The notes under the pieces are model-generated. The model did no database searches, was not told where the DNA came from, and saw only the letters and a program-made list of their open reading frames with translations. Source: Acheta domesticus (Eukaryota > Arthropoda > Insecta > Orthoptera > Gryllidae). From it: 64,000 nucleotides of DNA. The stretch spans positions 117,028,416 through 117,092,415 of the forward strand of contig JAHLJT010009436.1 in NCBI GenBank assembly GCA_031308135.1. The letters run 5' to 3'. This document shows positions 44,301 through 55,791 of the stretch, one piece after another. How positions within the stretch are numbered: the stretch's first letter is position 1; each line of letters begins with the position of its first letter. The position numbers and the translations under genes were made by a program.

Positions 44301-44940
44301 ATACATATTGTAATATTTATGTGTTAATTTGTGAAACAGCTGACAGTCGTAAGATTGATGGGTGGTGAAACATTGCACGCTTTCCAAAGAGGAAGTTGCA
44401 ACGATAGTAGATGTCGATAAAAGTTCACTTAGAATTTGAGAATACTGATAGGGGTTATCGACTGCAAGAAAAGTTACTCATATTAAAATGTAGATAGCCA
44501 CTTGTGTCTTCATCGCATTAGACTATAATATCGATTTCCATTACAGATCACATTTATATTTTAATGTTTTCTGACTCGCTTGTTTAATTCGAACAAATTT
44601 CTCGTATTCTCTCTTCTCCCCAGAACCTAGAATTACCACGTTCCGGTCCCAATCCCTATATCTCTTCATCCATTTAACATTGAATTTAACGGAAACATCG
44701 TGTTTAATCATTTTCGCTGTAGTAACAACTGAAAATGAAACCATGTGAAAAGAAACTAGTGAGACTCCAGAATTTCTCGTACTAGTTAGTTTCGTAATAT
44801 CTTTCGTTTTGCTCCCATCCTGCTCCCTGATGCTTCCTGACAATTTCTAATTTTTTTTCCATATTTTGTCAATTGTTCGGCCCCCTATAAGGAAAATAGA
44901 ATTTGTTGTCTCAACATCACGTACTTTCGCGAGTTATTTC
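44301..44940. other. Spacer
   Basis: A 100-codon minus frame at 44541-44843 has no recognisable domain; nothing else seen. Confidence 0.3.
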
Positions 44941-44943
44941 TAA

Positions 44944-45096
44944 CTTTTGCAATTTTCGGAGTGCAATGAAAGTGAGACCTGCGCCATTTCTTTGCTCTAT
45001 CCGAGGAAAAAAATTGAAGAAAAAAAGCCGTTTTTGAGAAAAAATTTTCTTTTCATCAAGCAAACATTAGGCGAAAACTATTCTTTAAAACAATTG
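44944..45096 (+). repeat. Family A module 3/4 fragment
   Basis: 'cttttgcaattttcggagtg', 'gagacctgcgccattt' and 'agccgtttttgagaaaaaat' match family A. The fragment is cut by the family B Helitron starting at 45097. Confidence 0.6.
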
Positions 45097-45675
45097 TCTC
45101 GTACATTATTTCAGGAGTATACCTTTCCTTTGCGTCTCTCACATGCAACCAAAAATGAGGTCTCTAAAGAAAGAGAATTTCATGGACAAGTGGCGAATTG
45201 CACTTTGACTTTAAAAATATGAAGTATTTGTTTTTAAAAAAAGGCATAAATATTCATGTAAAATGCAATCCGCAACGCACGTCAGAATTTTTTTGAATTT
45301 ATAGCGTTAAATAACTCTTAAACGGAGAGTTCTGGGGCCTTAAAACTCAAATTTTGATGTTAAAAGCCTCAAAGAAACACCGTACCGTGCCGTAGAAAAT
45401 CTCACACTCCAATGTACAGGATGAGAATTTCTTGACCTTTCTATTACTTTTTGACTTGTTTGACACTTCTCGATTTTACCCCATCTGTTCAGAGCCTGTA
45501 GAAGCTGCAACTATATGTGAAATTACTAATTACTTGATATTCTATGCGATTGAATTACACGGGTGTACCTCTTTTCTCGAGAATAAAGTTATATATTACA
45601 GGATTAATATGGAAATGAAAAAATAAGGAAGAGGGTGGGGTATAGCATGCGAAAGTTCTCGCACGGATACGATAG
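45097..45675 (+). mobile_element. Non-autonomous Helitron, family B (short copy)
   Basis: Starts tctcgtacattatttcag; interior aligns with 1525-1740 and with the reverse copy at 20433-21114; ends with gcgaaagttctcgc hairpin (one arm mutated), acggatacg and atag (CTAG with one change) then T. It contains the 64-codon frame 45432-45626, which is not conserved. Confidence 0.75.
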
Positions 45676-46581
45676 TTAATTACTTTATTTGAATAACTAA
45701 TATTTTATATCTGATTACAATAAGAAAACGAACTGGCTCACCAAATTGTCCAGATTGTTTCGTGCGTCACAGTTCATATATCTGCTATTCTAGTACTAAA
45801 AGATCCATGGAATAGTTTCGGAAGACAAGTATTGCTAATTAAAAACGCAACTTTGGCTTGCTGCTATTTTAAAAATAATGTAAGTTCATGGAAGCGTAGT
45901 TATTAAGTGTCATAGTTTAGTAGAAAGAATATTGCTATCTTTCATAACAAAAAGGAACAAGGGTTTACAAGTTTGTTTTATATTTTGAAAATATTCAAAA
46001 TTCGGGTTTTTATGAGACTTAATCAAATTCTCCTCATGTCTTTGTAAAATTTATTGTTAAGTTCATTAGGTTATTTTCTTATATTGTTGAGTTTTATTCG
46101 ATGATAACCCGGTTATTGTGAAAAATCATGTGATATGTCATAGCTCAGTAATTTTGATATTTTATGAAGCACACGCGTCGACCATTTTAAACTGAAAATA
46201 CCTTCACCAATCACAAACGTTATGAACAATTGAAAATGATGAACGCAAAATATTGCTTCAGCATTCATTGGGAGCCGCTAGCGTTTTTACATGCATTTCT
46301 CAACTATTTATGCCTAAGCGGTTTCTTTTTAGGATATTTGATTTCAGACGTATGAATATGACACATAGCAGTATTTTCTTTTGGAATAAAAAAATACCAT
46401 TCGATCCCATGTCAGTTATAAAACTATTACAAGTAATAGACTCACTGCGTAAGTTGTGAACTACAACGATGTATATACGAAACTACTGTATTATTCATTA
46501 AATTAATCTCTGAAATTTGATCTTTATGTTCATATATGTGATTTCGTCAAAATAAATACATTGTTTATCCCAAATATTTGC

Positions 46582-46585
<4 letters not shown>
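45676..46585. other. AT-rich spacer
   Basis: No gene or repeat recognised. Confidence 0.4.
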
Positions 46586-46668
<83 letters not shown>

Positions 46669-46697
46669 CGTGCGCGCGCGCGTGCGTGTGTGTGTGT
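46586..46697 (+). repeat. Compound microsatellite (AT)n(GT)n(GC)n(GT)n
   Basis: About 35 bp AT, about 42 bp GT, then gcgtgcgtgcgcgcgcg and GT again: the same order as 11241-11364. Confidence 0.95.
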
Positions 46698-47168
46698 AAT
46701 TTCTTACGTTATATTGCGTACCGAGGTATAAGGGTGGGTGTGCTTAAAATCTAACTTACTTTAACTTACATCTATTCCTATATCTACCTTAATTCTAACA
46801 TCATGTATATTATTTCTGTAAAGGGGCCGATTTTGATGTCCCTCCAATTCGGCTCCCAGTGAACGGTTTTAAAAAACGAGTTACAAAAAAAAAAAAAATA
46901 GAAGTGGAGAAAATTATATATTGAACAGATCGCAACTTTCCTTTATAAATAAAACGCTACGAAATTTGCGATGTTTGAAATCCGCGACTACAATACAAAC
47001 AGGAAGATGGCGTCCTCCGCATCTTCGCAAATTGGCGGGAAATGGAAGAGTAACATGTCCGAGTGAATAGAGCTCAGAGAAACTGTTACGTTGTGAAAAC
47101 GATTGCAATTGTTACTACCGACGAAATTATGATTATTACCAATTGTAAGTAATTAATGAACTTTCTTA
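46698..47168. other. Spacer
   Basis: Includes an (A)14-like run near 46886; no gene or repeat recognised. Confidence 0.35.
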
Positions 47169-47170
47169 TA

Positions 47171-47407
47171 TACTTTCCTAGAGTTTTTATTTCTTGGCGC
47201 GTGAGGGCATGTCTTCACGATGGAAAATCTCACGGTATATCGCGTCTTTCTCGGTCGTCCCGCTTGATATCGCATGATCGTCAGCACTGGTCGATACAGT
47301 TGCGATCGTGCGACTTCTAGCGGCATGACCGAAGAAGACGCGAAATGCCGTGAAATATTCCATCGTGAAGACATGCCCTCACGCGCCAAGAAATAAAAAC
47401 CCAAGTA
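47171..47407. mobile_element. Palindromic MITE, family D (copy 5)
   Basis: TA at 47169-47170 and 47408-47409. Arms: gtttttatttcttggcgcgt with cgcgccaagaaataaaaac; catgtcttcacgatgg with ccatcgtgaagacatg; centre around gtcagcactggtcgatac. Ends (tactt... / ...aagta) belong to the same subfamily as copy 1 and differ from copies 2-4, although the core is shared. Confidence 0.88.
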
Positions 47408-47409
47408 TA

Positions 47410-47689
47410 GCTGAAACAGTGTGATTAATTCGCACATAAGGAGAGCTGTAGAAAAGAGAAAAATACTGCATTTCCATAAACCATTTCCATTTGTTAAATG
47501 ATAAGTAGTATTATCTACACAGCATTGTGTAATAGATCCATGTATCTCGCTCTGTAGTTATCACACCCGGCGCATTTCCAAGTACTTTTTAAATAATTAT
47601 TTTAAATATTCACAGGGTGCGAGTTGTTCAAATTGCTAAAACACATTCATCACTTGTGAAATATCTGAGTATATTTGATACCAATATGA
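47410..47689. other. Spacer
   Basis: Nothing recognised. Confidence 0.35.
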
Positions 47690-48316
47690 CTCCTTGATAC
47701 CAAAAAATTGATTGACGGCAAAAGTCTGTCCATACGTCGGTCTTGTATTCACAGAAAACAGTTGAGGTTTCGAGAAACTTTATATAAAATTATTTAAAGC
47801 ACATGTACTCCTTTACAGTGTCAGCAAATCACTGCTATTATAAATATTAACGACTTGAGAGACAGGTCAAAAAAATTAAATTTTTGTAATTTAAAAAACA
47901 AAAGAATAGAGGAATTTGACGTTTATGTCATATCACAGAGTGCAGTAGGCACTACACCTACCAAAATTTTAAAGAAAATATTTGGAGCCGTTTTCGAGAA
48001 AATCTTGCTTTGCTATGTGCTATCTTAAAATATCTTCTATATGTGCTATCTTAAAATAGCACATATTGCACACAATATTGTGCGAAAACTACTAACATTT
48101 TCAAAAAATATACAGGACCTTAAAGAAAAAAGTCACAATGAAAAACAAATTTTATTCGAAGGAAAAGTCTATCTACAATTTTGTAGTTGGAGGAAGACGC
48201 CGAATAAAATTCAAACCTTTGAAATTTTCGAAATTTCAGAGTTACCCGTGAAAATCGGTCCTATGCCACCTTAATAAGTGTATTTTACTCTAATCTTACA
48301 AGAAATTTGAAGAAAA
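47690..48316 (+). repeat. Family A forward copy, modules 2-3
   Basis: A tail scrap ('attgacggcaaaagtctgtc') then modules 2 and 3 ('acgtttatgtcatatcacag', 'ttgtagttggaggaagacgc') to 'caagaaatttgaagaaaact'. Followed directly by an A-prime terminus at 48317. Confidence 0.75.
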
Positions 48317-48356
48317 CTAGTGGTGCTGCAACAGCACATACATTCCCGTATTATTA
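48317..48356 (+). repeat. Family A-prime terminus, left of mariner
   Basis: ctagtggtgctgcaacagca and 'cattcccgtattatta'. It continues after the mariner at 49222 (gaagctgctacgtagaattg), as the uninterrupted copy at 14041-14345 shows. Confidence 0.75.
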
Positions 48357-49221
48357 CGAGGGTTGTACCAAAAGTAAGGTTCCCATATTTTTTACAAATA
48401 GAAAACATTATTGTTATTAATTTATACATCGTTGAAAATCTTACACTGTTGTCTATTTTTCAACATAGTCTCCATTTTTTCGACACACTTTTGAAGACGG
48501 TGCTCCAGCTTTTATATTCCAAAGTCAAAGAAGTCTCCCGCCAATCTATTGAGGAAGCATGTGACCTCTACTCGGACTTCATCGTCGCTCTTGAAGCGTT
48601 TGCCACATAAGTGTTCCATTAGCTTGGGGAAGTGGTGATAATAGGCTGGGGGTTAGGTCCGGGCATACGCTCCTTGTGTCCGTCAGTCAGCCTCCGGGGA
48701 CACAGCGAGCTCACACCTTGCGATAACCCAACTCTTCTGTTAAATTTCTTTCAATTGGGCCGTAGGAAGCTTCAGGTATGCGTTCAACAAGTTCACGGAC
48801 AGTGACCCTCCGATTTTCGAGCAGGTTGATCTTCGCAACCGAAACCAGCGGTCTTCCACTCCGTTCTTCGTCGTGAATTTCCGTGCGACCCTCAGAAAAA
48901 GCCCTGCACCATTTGCGGACGTGCTGAACGGACATGCACTCTTCACCATAAACCTCAGTCAGTTGCCGATGAATCTCCACTGGCGGTAACTTCCTTGCGT
49001 GGAGAAATTGGATTACTGCTCAAACTTCGCACTTGGCGGTAGCGGCGATCAACACTTCCATCTCTGACGGCTGGCAAGCGAACGCTGAAAGACGTAGCGA
49101 ATCGCGGACAGGCGTGCTCCAGTGTGGGAACCACTACGCACGGCGCTGTTGTCGGATTTAGCTCAGCACCTTCCCTCGAGACTGTAGCACATTCGGAACC
49201 TTACTTTTGGTACAAGCTACG
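48357..49221. mobile_element. mariner element, degenerate, TA-flanked
   Basis: Terminal inverted repeats of about 30 bp: cgagggttgtacc then aaaagtaaggttcc on the left, ggaaccttacttttggtac then aagctacg on the right. TA duplicates lie at 48355-48356 and 49222-49223. The empty site is visible in the paralogue near 14080 (ttctattagaaacagc). At 865 bp it lacks about a third of a full mariner. Confidence 0.9.
48440..48980 (-). pseudogene. mariner transposase, internally deleted
   Basis: N-terminal part at 48980-48711: EIHRQLTEVYGEECMS and VRKWCRAFSEGRTEIHD, then EERSGRP, the HTH-DNA-binding region typical of mariner transposases. The C-terminal part at about 48630-48440 (FPKLMEHLCGKRFKSDDE, GDFFDFGI, a stop, then KLEHRLQKC) corresponds to the end of the DDD catalytic domain and the terminal 'RW.KC' region. 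The catalytic centre between them is deleted (junction near 48700) and frames disagree. Inactive. Confidence 0.85.
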
Positions 49222-49319
49222 TAGAAGCTGCTACGTAGAATTGAAATATTGCACTTACTGCCCTACTAACATCTTAGCTATTATTTGAAAACTTCCAATT
49301 CAACCAAGAAGGGATCAAC
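49222..49319 (+). repeat. Family A-prime interior, left of hAT-like MITE
   Basis: ttgaaatattgcacttactg and aacttccaattcaaccaaga match 14115-14200. Confidence 0.7.
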
Positions 49320-49617
49320 CACAGTGTAAGATATATAGGTGTGTTAACTAGCCGCCTTTGGAGCAAATTTTCCAAAGCCAGTTTGAGGCTAGTTCCCCGT
49401 TTGTCCGTACCGCACGATCGGTTTGGGTCGCGGTGTAAGGTATACATCTGAACATGACACCTTAAACTGAGTCTGTTACACATTACACGACCAATCACGA
49501 CCTTACCCAAATGAGACTCAAAGATCGCAGCACTTATATGCGAGAACTGTGAGATCTAGCCTCACATCAGCTTCAGTTTTAGACTGGGAGTGAACACACC
49601 TACATATCTTACACATT
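49320..49617. mobile_element. hAT-like MITE inserted in family A-prime
   Basis: Terminal inverted repeats gtgtaagatatataggtgtg and cacctacatatcttacac. The flanks gggatcaac and gcgaacaac agree at 7 of 9 positions, and the uninterrupted copy reads gcgaacaac (about 14205), so a diverged 8-9-bp target duplication is likely. Interior has no transposase. Confidence 0.75.
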
Positions 49618-50100
49618 GCGAACAACTCACTGTTTCCATCGCAGTGTTGTCAAAACTACGTGAATTCCACAACTGCATAAAAATATAATACAAACGTTTT
49701 GTAAACTTGTATTGAAAAAAGAAGTCTAATAGTATACAGCTCTATCAAGATACAACAATGACACGTAATTCACAAAAATTGGCCACAGCGGAACGGAATT
49801 CAATTGTTGCGTTCCCTGCATTGTCGATACTCCGTTAATGGGCTAGCAATTTTTATTTCCAATATTTGAAAAGAAATAATTTCTTTAAATATTAATGTAT
49901 AAATGTAAAACAAATGCTCGAATGTAAAACGAACAAAGAAATAATATACAAAATTGCAAATTCTAATTTATGACGCATCCGGCTGTCTGAAACGCAGTAA
50001 TTTTTCAGCGGGCTATTTTGTTTGTCACGAAATTATAGAAAAACTACTCGTATTTTCAAAAAAATAAAGGATGACCTTATTTGAAGATGTAGTTTTGATA
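49618..50100 (+). repeat. Family A-prime interior, right part
   Basis: Matches 14205-14340 (tgcataaaaatata, gtaaacttgtattg, cacaa.aatgacacgtaatt) and then 42470-42620 ('gaaataatatacaaaattgc', 'cagcgggctat'). Confidence 0.65.
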
Positions 50101-50104
50101 AATA

Positions 50105-52505
50105 TTGAGAAACCTAGCTGCCATCTATCGCCGCCCAAAGTACATTTTATGACATTTTCCCAATTTTGCGGTTTCCTAATGGTAGAACGGAAATATTAAT
50201 TTTAGAATATTAAAGAACAGTCAAACCTCGTCATAAATGGCAATTTTCTTTTAAAAATTTGTAGCTGTTTTTAAGAAAAAGGCGTTCAAGCGCTACTAAA
50301 AATGCGAAATTTGAAGATCTTTTTCACAGATAATTTTTGAGTTTTCAAAAAACGTCATTTGAAGCCACTTAAAGCACTTATACTCACAGTCACAAATATA
50401 AAAAAGTTTACAAATTGCTGGTCATGTGCATATTAAAGATTTGAGAGATCTTTGAAAAAATTGAATTTGTGTAATTTTTGAAAAAACAAAACAAAAACTC
50501 AAAATGAACTTTGCGTCATATTAAAGAGTGCAATTAGCACTCTCAGTTCGAAAAGTTCGAAGATTAAATTTGAAGCAGTTTATGAGAAAATGGCGTTTGA
50601 GCGTTTGTGAAAATGCGGAATGTTGAGGTAGTTTTCACAGAAAACGATTGAGTTCTCGAAAAACTTTACTTGACATTATTTAAAGCTCACGTACTCGTTA
50701 ATATAATAGTGTCAAAAAATCGTCGCTAATGTAAATATTATCGACGTGAGAGGTAAGTAAAAAAATTATATTTTTGCAATTTTTGAAAAAACAAAAGAAT
50801 AGAGCAATACGGCGTTTATGTTATCTCATAGAGAACATTTAGTACTATTCGTACCAAAATTTTAAAGAAAAAATGTTGACCCGTTTTTGAGAAATTCTTG
50901 TTTTTCTATTTTTTTTAAATTGCACATATTGCCCACAATATTGTGCAAAAACTACTAAAATTTTCAAAAAAATGTACCTGACCTTAATAAAGGAACTCAC
51001 TTTGGAGAAGAAATTTTATTTGGAGGAAAAATCTCTATCTGAAATTTCATAGTTGGAGGAAGACGGCGACAAAAATTCAAACATTTGCAATTTTCGAAAA
51101 TTCAGTTTTCAACCGTGATGTGACCTACGCCATTCTCTTAAATGACCTTCAAACTATCCAACAGTAAAATTTAGTCGAAATTGTCGGCGGCATTTTTTTG
51201 AAACTTTTGAAAATGTTCCAGGGGCTTTATATTAAGTACCCACCAAATTAAAATATTGGTTTGAAATTCAAGGGACCACGAGATCATTCAGATCGATTTG
51301 GGAGTATCAATTTTATAGGTAATCGGCTGAACGGTTTAGTCGCTAGTATTGTTTACAGAGAGACGAACAGACCGATGGACGGCAAGACGTTTTGCTTTCA
51401 ATTGGTTTTTCGGTATCAAGGACCCACAAAACATGGATTTTGGCTACACCACAAGTTGCTAAATTAAGAAATGAAAATCTCCTAACACGTGTTTCAGCCA
51501 GAATCCCTGTTTTGTAGGTCCTTGATACCGAAAAACCAATTGATAGCAAAACGTCTTGCCGTCCGTCTGTCTGTGAACAACGCTAGCGACTAAACCGCTA
51601 AGCCGATTTTCTCCACAATTGATACTCTCTGATCGATCTGGCTGATCTCGTGGCTCGTGGCGCCTGGAATTTGAAACCGATTTTTAATTTTGGAGGGTAC
51701 TTTACATGAAGCTCCCTGGACATTTAAAATTTTTCTCAAAAACGGCTCCAATTTTTTCTTTAAACTTTTTGTAAGAATAGAGTAAAATACACTTATTAAG
51801 GTGGCATAGGTCCAATTTTCACGGAAAACTCTAAAGTTTTGCGAAAGTTTAAAGTTTATGCCTCTTCTTCCTCCAAGTACAAAATTGTAGATAGAGATTT
51901 TTCCTTCAAGTAAAATTTGTTCTTCATAGTAACTTCTTTCTTTAAGGTCATGTACTTTTTTCAAAATTTTAGTAGTTTAGTTTTTTTTCCAAATTTTAGT
52001 TGTTTTCGCGCAATATTATGTGCAATATGTACAATTTAAAAAAATGCAAAATAGATTTTCTCAAAAAATGCTTCAATTTTTTTCTTTAAACTTTTGGTAA
52101 AATAGTGACTAATTTAAAAAATTTGTTAATTTTGTTATGATAGTGTCTTATGTACTCTATGAGATGACATGAACGCCATATAGCTCTATTCTTTTTTTTT
52201 TCTTTTCAAAAATGGCAAAAGTGTAATTTTTTGACTTATCTCTCACGTCTTTAATATTTACATTACCTGCGATTTTTTGACATTATTATATTAATGAGTA
52301 CATGTGCTTTAAATAATGTCAAGTAAAGTTTCTCGAAAACACAACTGTTTTCTGTGACAACTAGCTTATAATTCCGCATTTTCAGAAACGCTCAAACGCC
52401 ATTTTCTCAGAAATGACTCCAAATTTTTTCTTCTAACTTTTCGAACGGAAAGTACTAATTGCACTCTTTAATATGACGTAAAGTTTATTTTGAGGTATTT
52501 TTTTT
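50105..52505. repeat. Two family A copies tail-to-tail, ~1-kb palindrome
   Basis: Forward copy 50105-51465 (outer region, modules 1-4, tail to ggctacaccac) meets reverse copy 51466-52505 (tail to module 1) at the same point in the tail. The central fold pairs ttgctttcaattggtttttc (about 51391) with its inverse near 51530 across a ~30-bp loop. Both terminal palindromes and the right CTAG-side end are missing. Confidence 0.8.
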
Positions 52506-53033
52506 TTTGTAAATTCAAAATTATACTTTTCAATAAGGTCATGTACTCAGTTTTAAACATTTGTGTCGTAGCTCCTAATTTTTGGTCTTTAAATGTGAAA
52601 TCGAATTTCTCGAACTTCTTTTGCGTCCTGTGAGTTTTTAACGAGAGGTCACGGCAAAGTGGTAATACAGAGTTACGGCACGGCATATTGAAATTTTCAG
52701 ATTAGTTCTCAATGTTGGGCGTTGTTTCTGGGTGTCTGGAACATAGTTTTGAATGGTCGAATTAGGGTTGATTTTGTTGAAATTAACGAATTTCTATTAG
52801 CTTTAAAAGAGTTAGTATGCGCAACTAATGCGTATATTTGGTAATGACTTTTAAAAATGATGGCTGAGATGTCTTAACATGGGGAGAAACTGCGGAATTT
52901 TAATATTACCTAACAGTTACCAATGCGAGAAAGTATGTGAACACTGAGTTTTCATTCCTTTGTATGCGTATATCTTAACCTTATTTCTCGAATTAGTTTT
53001 CAATAGATTTGTTACTTTCATAATAATTCCAAC
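52506..53033. other. Spacer
   Basis: Nothing recognised beyond short frames. Confidence 0.35.
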
Positions 53034-53234
53034 TTGAAGTCTCGTGTGAGTGCCGCTGAATCTGGAACGGAGTGTGCGTTGCCAAGGGATCCACGGCACT
53101 GGTTGCAGTCTGGGGACTGCGCGGCGCCCTCCGCATCGACCCGCAACCCCGTGCGCGCCTGGCAGTCGCCGCGCCGCGCCACGCTGCTCCGTCACCAGCG
53201 TTGCCAGGTTAGGGGTTTCCCCCTGGAATTTAGG
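53034..53234. other. Short GC-rich block
   Basis: CpG-rich stretch between AT-rich repeats, with frames of 74-92 codons on both strands and no recognisable domain. Confidence 0.3.
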
Positions 53235-53660
53235 TGCCTTAACTTTCGCATATTCGTACGTATATACGGCGTAATTAACATAATATAGAGAAAGCTATTT
53301 AATTCTGCGGAAAATCGCAGGTTTTAACGGAAATATACGTTAGGAGTACCCTGGTACGGAAAAAGCGTTTTTACTTTCTCGCAAATTACTTACAATGTGT
53401 AGAGAAAGTATTGAAATGTTGGGGCAAAACCTGGCGATTTTAGGAATAACTCGTATTGTGGACCCCTGATACAGAATGGATAAATATTGTTTCTATGTAC
53501 AGAAAATTACATCCTCTAACACGTTGTGAACTCGGAAACTACATTTGTGGGTCTTAGATACCGAAAAATTGGTATTGGAAAAATTACTACCGCAAAATCG
53601 ATTGGAACAAAAGTCTGTTTTTCCGTCTATCTCCCCATCCGTCTATGTGCAATTCTAAAA
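53235..53660 (-). repeat. Diverged reverse family A tails
   Basis: Terminal palindrome remnant 'cgcatattcgtacgtatatacg' (split here over about 53247-53268), gagaaagctatttaattc, then a second, more diverged tail ('ccgaaaaattggtattgg', 'gcaaaatcgattgg', 'ccgtctatctccccatccg'). Confidence 0.55.
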
Positions 53661-54245
53661 GCTTAAACCATTCAGAATAACGTCTCCCAAATTACTATTT
53701 TCTATAAATCTGCAGAACACGAGGTCCTGCGAATTTGAAACGCAAATTTTGTGTTCGACATGGTCATGAGCCCAGGAGAGGCGCTGCACGCGATGTCGTA
53801 CTGTTCGCAAAGACACTTGAGTCGGTCTTCTGCTCTCATAGCCCATTAAAGTCAAATTTTACTGCACTGCCCCAACGGATACGTTCGTCATGCGTCCCAC
53901 ACTGATGTTTGTGGTTACTTACGCAGTGTTGCTTGTCTGTTAGCACTGACATTTCCAGGCAAACGCCACTGCTTTCGGTCATTCAGTGAAGCCCGCAAGC
54001 CACTGCGTTATCCTTGGAGAGAGGTTACGCCTGCACATTCTTAACACTGTGGATTTGGTAATATTGAATTCCTAACAATTTTCCGAAATTGAATATCCCA
54101 TGTGTCTAGCTCCAATCACGCGTTAAAGTCTGTCAATTCCCGTCGTGTGGCCTTATCACGTCAGAAACCTTTTCACATGAATCACTTGAGTAGAAACAAA
54201 AGCACTGCCAATGGTCTTTTATACGTGTTGGATGTGATACTACTA

Positions 54246-54248
<3 letters not shown>
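53661..54248. other. Spacer
   Basis: No element recognised. Confidence 0.35.

Positions 54249-54328
<80 letters not shown>
54249..54328 (+). repeat. Compound microsatellite (CT)n(AT)n
   Basis: About 43 bp of CT followed by about 37 bp of AT. Frames through it are Ser-Leu or Glu-Arg and Ile-Tyr dipeptide runs, not genes. Confidence 0.95.
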
Positions 54329-54332
<4 letters not shown>

Positions 54333-54489
54333 CATCTGTATATACTTGCATAATGTGATTCCATGTCTTTTGTCACGTGGATACGTCATATTGGTCACGT
54401 GGACGTCATAATGGAAATATGAATTTTCTTCAGTTCAATTAAACAATGCCTTATTGTACGTTGCGAGGATCAGGCCATCTGGCATGTTC

Positions 54490-54960
54490 GACCTGGTAAG
54501 TTTTCTATTTCCTTGTATCTGGGCTTGCTATTCGGAATTGTCACATACAGCTGCAATCTATCGACGCCCAATGTACATTTTTTTGACATTTTCTTAATTT
54601 TTCGGTTTCCTGACGGTAGAACGGAAATATTAATTTTAGAATATTAAAGAACACAAAAAACCTGTCCTAAATGGCAATTGTTTTTGAAGTCTTGGAGTCG
54701 TTTTTAAGAAAATGGCGTTAAAGCGCTACTAAAAATGCGAAATTTGAAGTTCTTCTTCACAGAAAATTTTTGAGTTCTCGAAACACTTCATTTGAAGCAT
54801 TACACTCACAAATACAATAGTTTACATAATGCTGGTAATGTGCATATTAAAAAAGATTTGAGAGACCATTAAAAAATTACATTTGTGTAATTTTTGAAAA
54901 CAAAAAAAAATACCCCAAATTGAACTTCGTTTTTTTATGACAGAAATTACATAAATGTAA
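54490..54960 (+). repeat. Family A forward fragment, outer region and module 1
   Basis: 'aagttttctatttccttg', 'ggtttcctgacggtagaacg', 'gcgttaaagcgctac', 'gctggtaatgtgcatatt', ending near 'aaaaaataccccaaattgaa'. The terminus is missing. Confidence 0.75.
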
Positions 54961-55130
54961 TATTGCGACCTCCACCGTCTTCGGGATAAGGGAGAGGGAT
55001 TTTTAATAATCTCCCTAGGATGTTTGGTAGCTCAGTCGGGATGACGGTGGGCCATATAAAAAAAATTGAAATTGGTGGGATCAAGGACGTGGGTTCTCTA
55101 CACTACGGTCTCGCGAATCATTCCGATTAA
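54961..55130 (+). repeat. Possible tRNA-like/SINE fragment
   Basis: 'ttggtagctcagtcggga' (about 55024) resembles a polymerase III box A and 'ggacgtgggttctctac' is a weak box B about 65 nt later. No clover-leaf can be drawn. Weak support. Confidence 0.25.
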
Positions 55131-55329
55131 AACACAGATTTTTTAAAAACCTTATGATGAAAAATTTTGTGGCATAGAAATCTCATACACTTGGCGCTCA
55201 TAAATACATAGAAAAACACAAAATACGCTGTCAATTGCTGAAAATAGAATACACAAAAAAATCTTAAATCTATACATCCTTCTCTTTGCTACTTTACTAA
55301 TTGATACTGTCTTTCTCATCAAATCAAAA

Positions 55330-55791
55330 TTTTACTAGGCCTTCACACATTCTTTGGTACCATTTATATTCTCTTTCATGTAACACAAAAATTAAGTTTT
55401 TACTGTTTCTATTTTTACAAAGAATAAGTATAAAGAAAGATTGATTCTGTAAGTTTAAAAAAATACTCTCTTCTCTAACTAGCTGAACGTTAAATCTTTT
55501 TCTCAGTTTACATAGAATTACTCTATCTGCTTCGTTAAGCGAGTTCTGGGTACTAGAACGTTTGTAAAAGGAACTTTCTCACTTTGAAATCCTTTTCAAT
55601 ACGGGGTTTCGTTCGTCGTCTTCTGAAACTCGCGCAGTGGCGACTTCGGTGATCTTGATGCTGGGTGTTTCCCTTCGCTGCTCGCTCCGCTGGTCGGGTA
55701 CCGTTACCAAGGCTCCCTTGCAGTAGAACTGTCTCTGGGCCAACGATGTGGTTAAATATTCGTCTTTTGCCAACGTAAATGTTTTAACCAT
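55330..55791 (-). pseudogene. Unassigned decayed coding frame
   Basis: The minus frame opens with ATG at 55791 (MVKTFTLAKDEYLTTS) and runs 70 codons with balanced composition, including ITEVATARVSEDDERNP. After one TGA (about 55578) the same frame stays open for about 80 more codons to near 55330. A single stop in roughly 155 codons of AT-rich sequence is unusual. I recognise no family. It may be a decayed transposon or captured gene. Confidence 0.3.

Noticed and set aside
44541..44843. 100-codon minus-strand frame as a gene
   Set aside because: No domain, no splice or promoter signals, and frames of this length are expected by chance in 64 kb.
54102..54376. Ser-Leu / Glu-Arg repeat frames
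   Set aside because: Translation of the (CT)n(AT)n tract.
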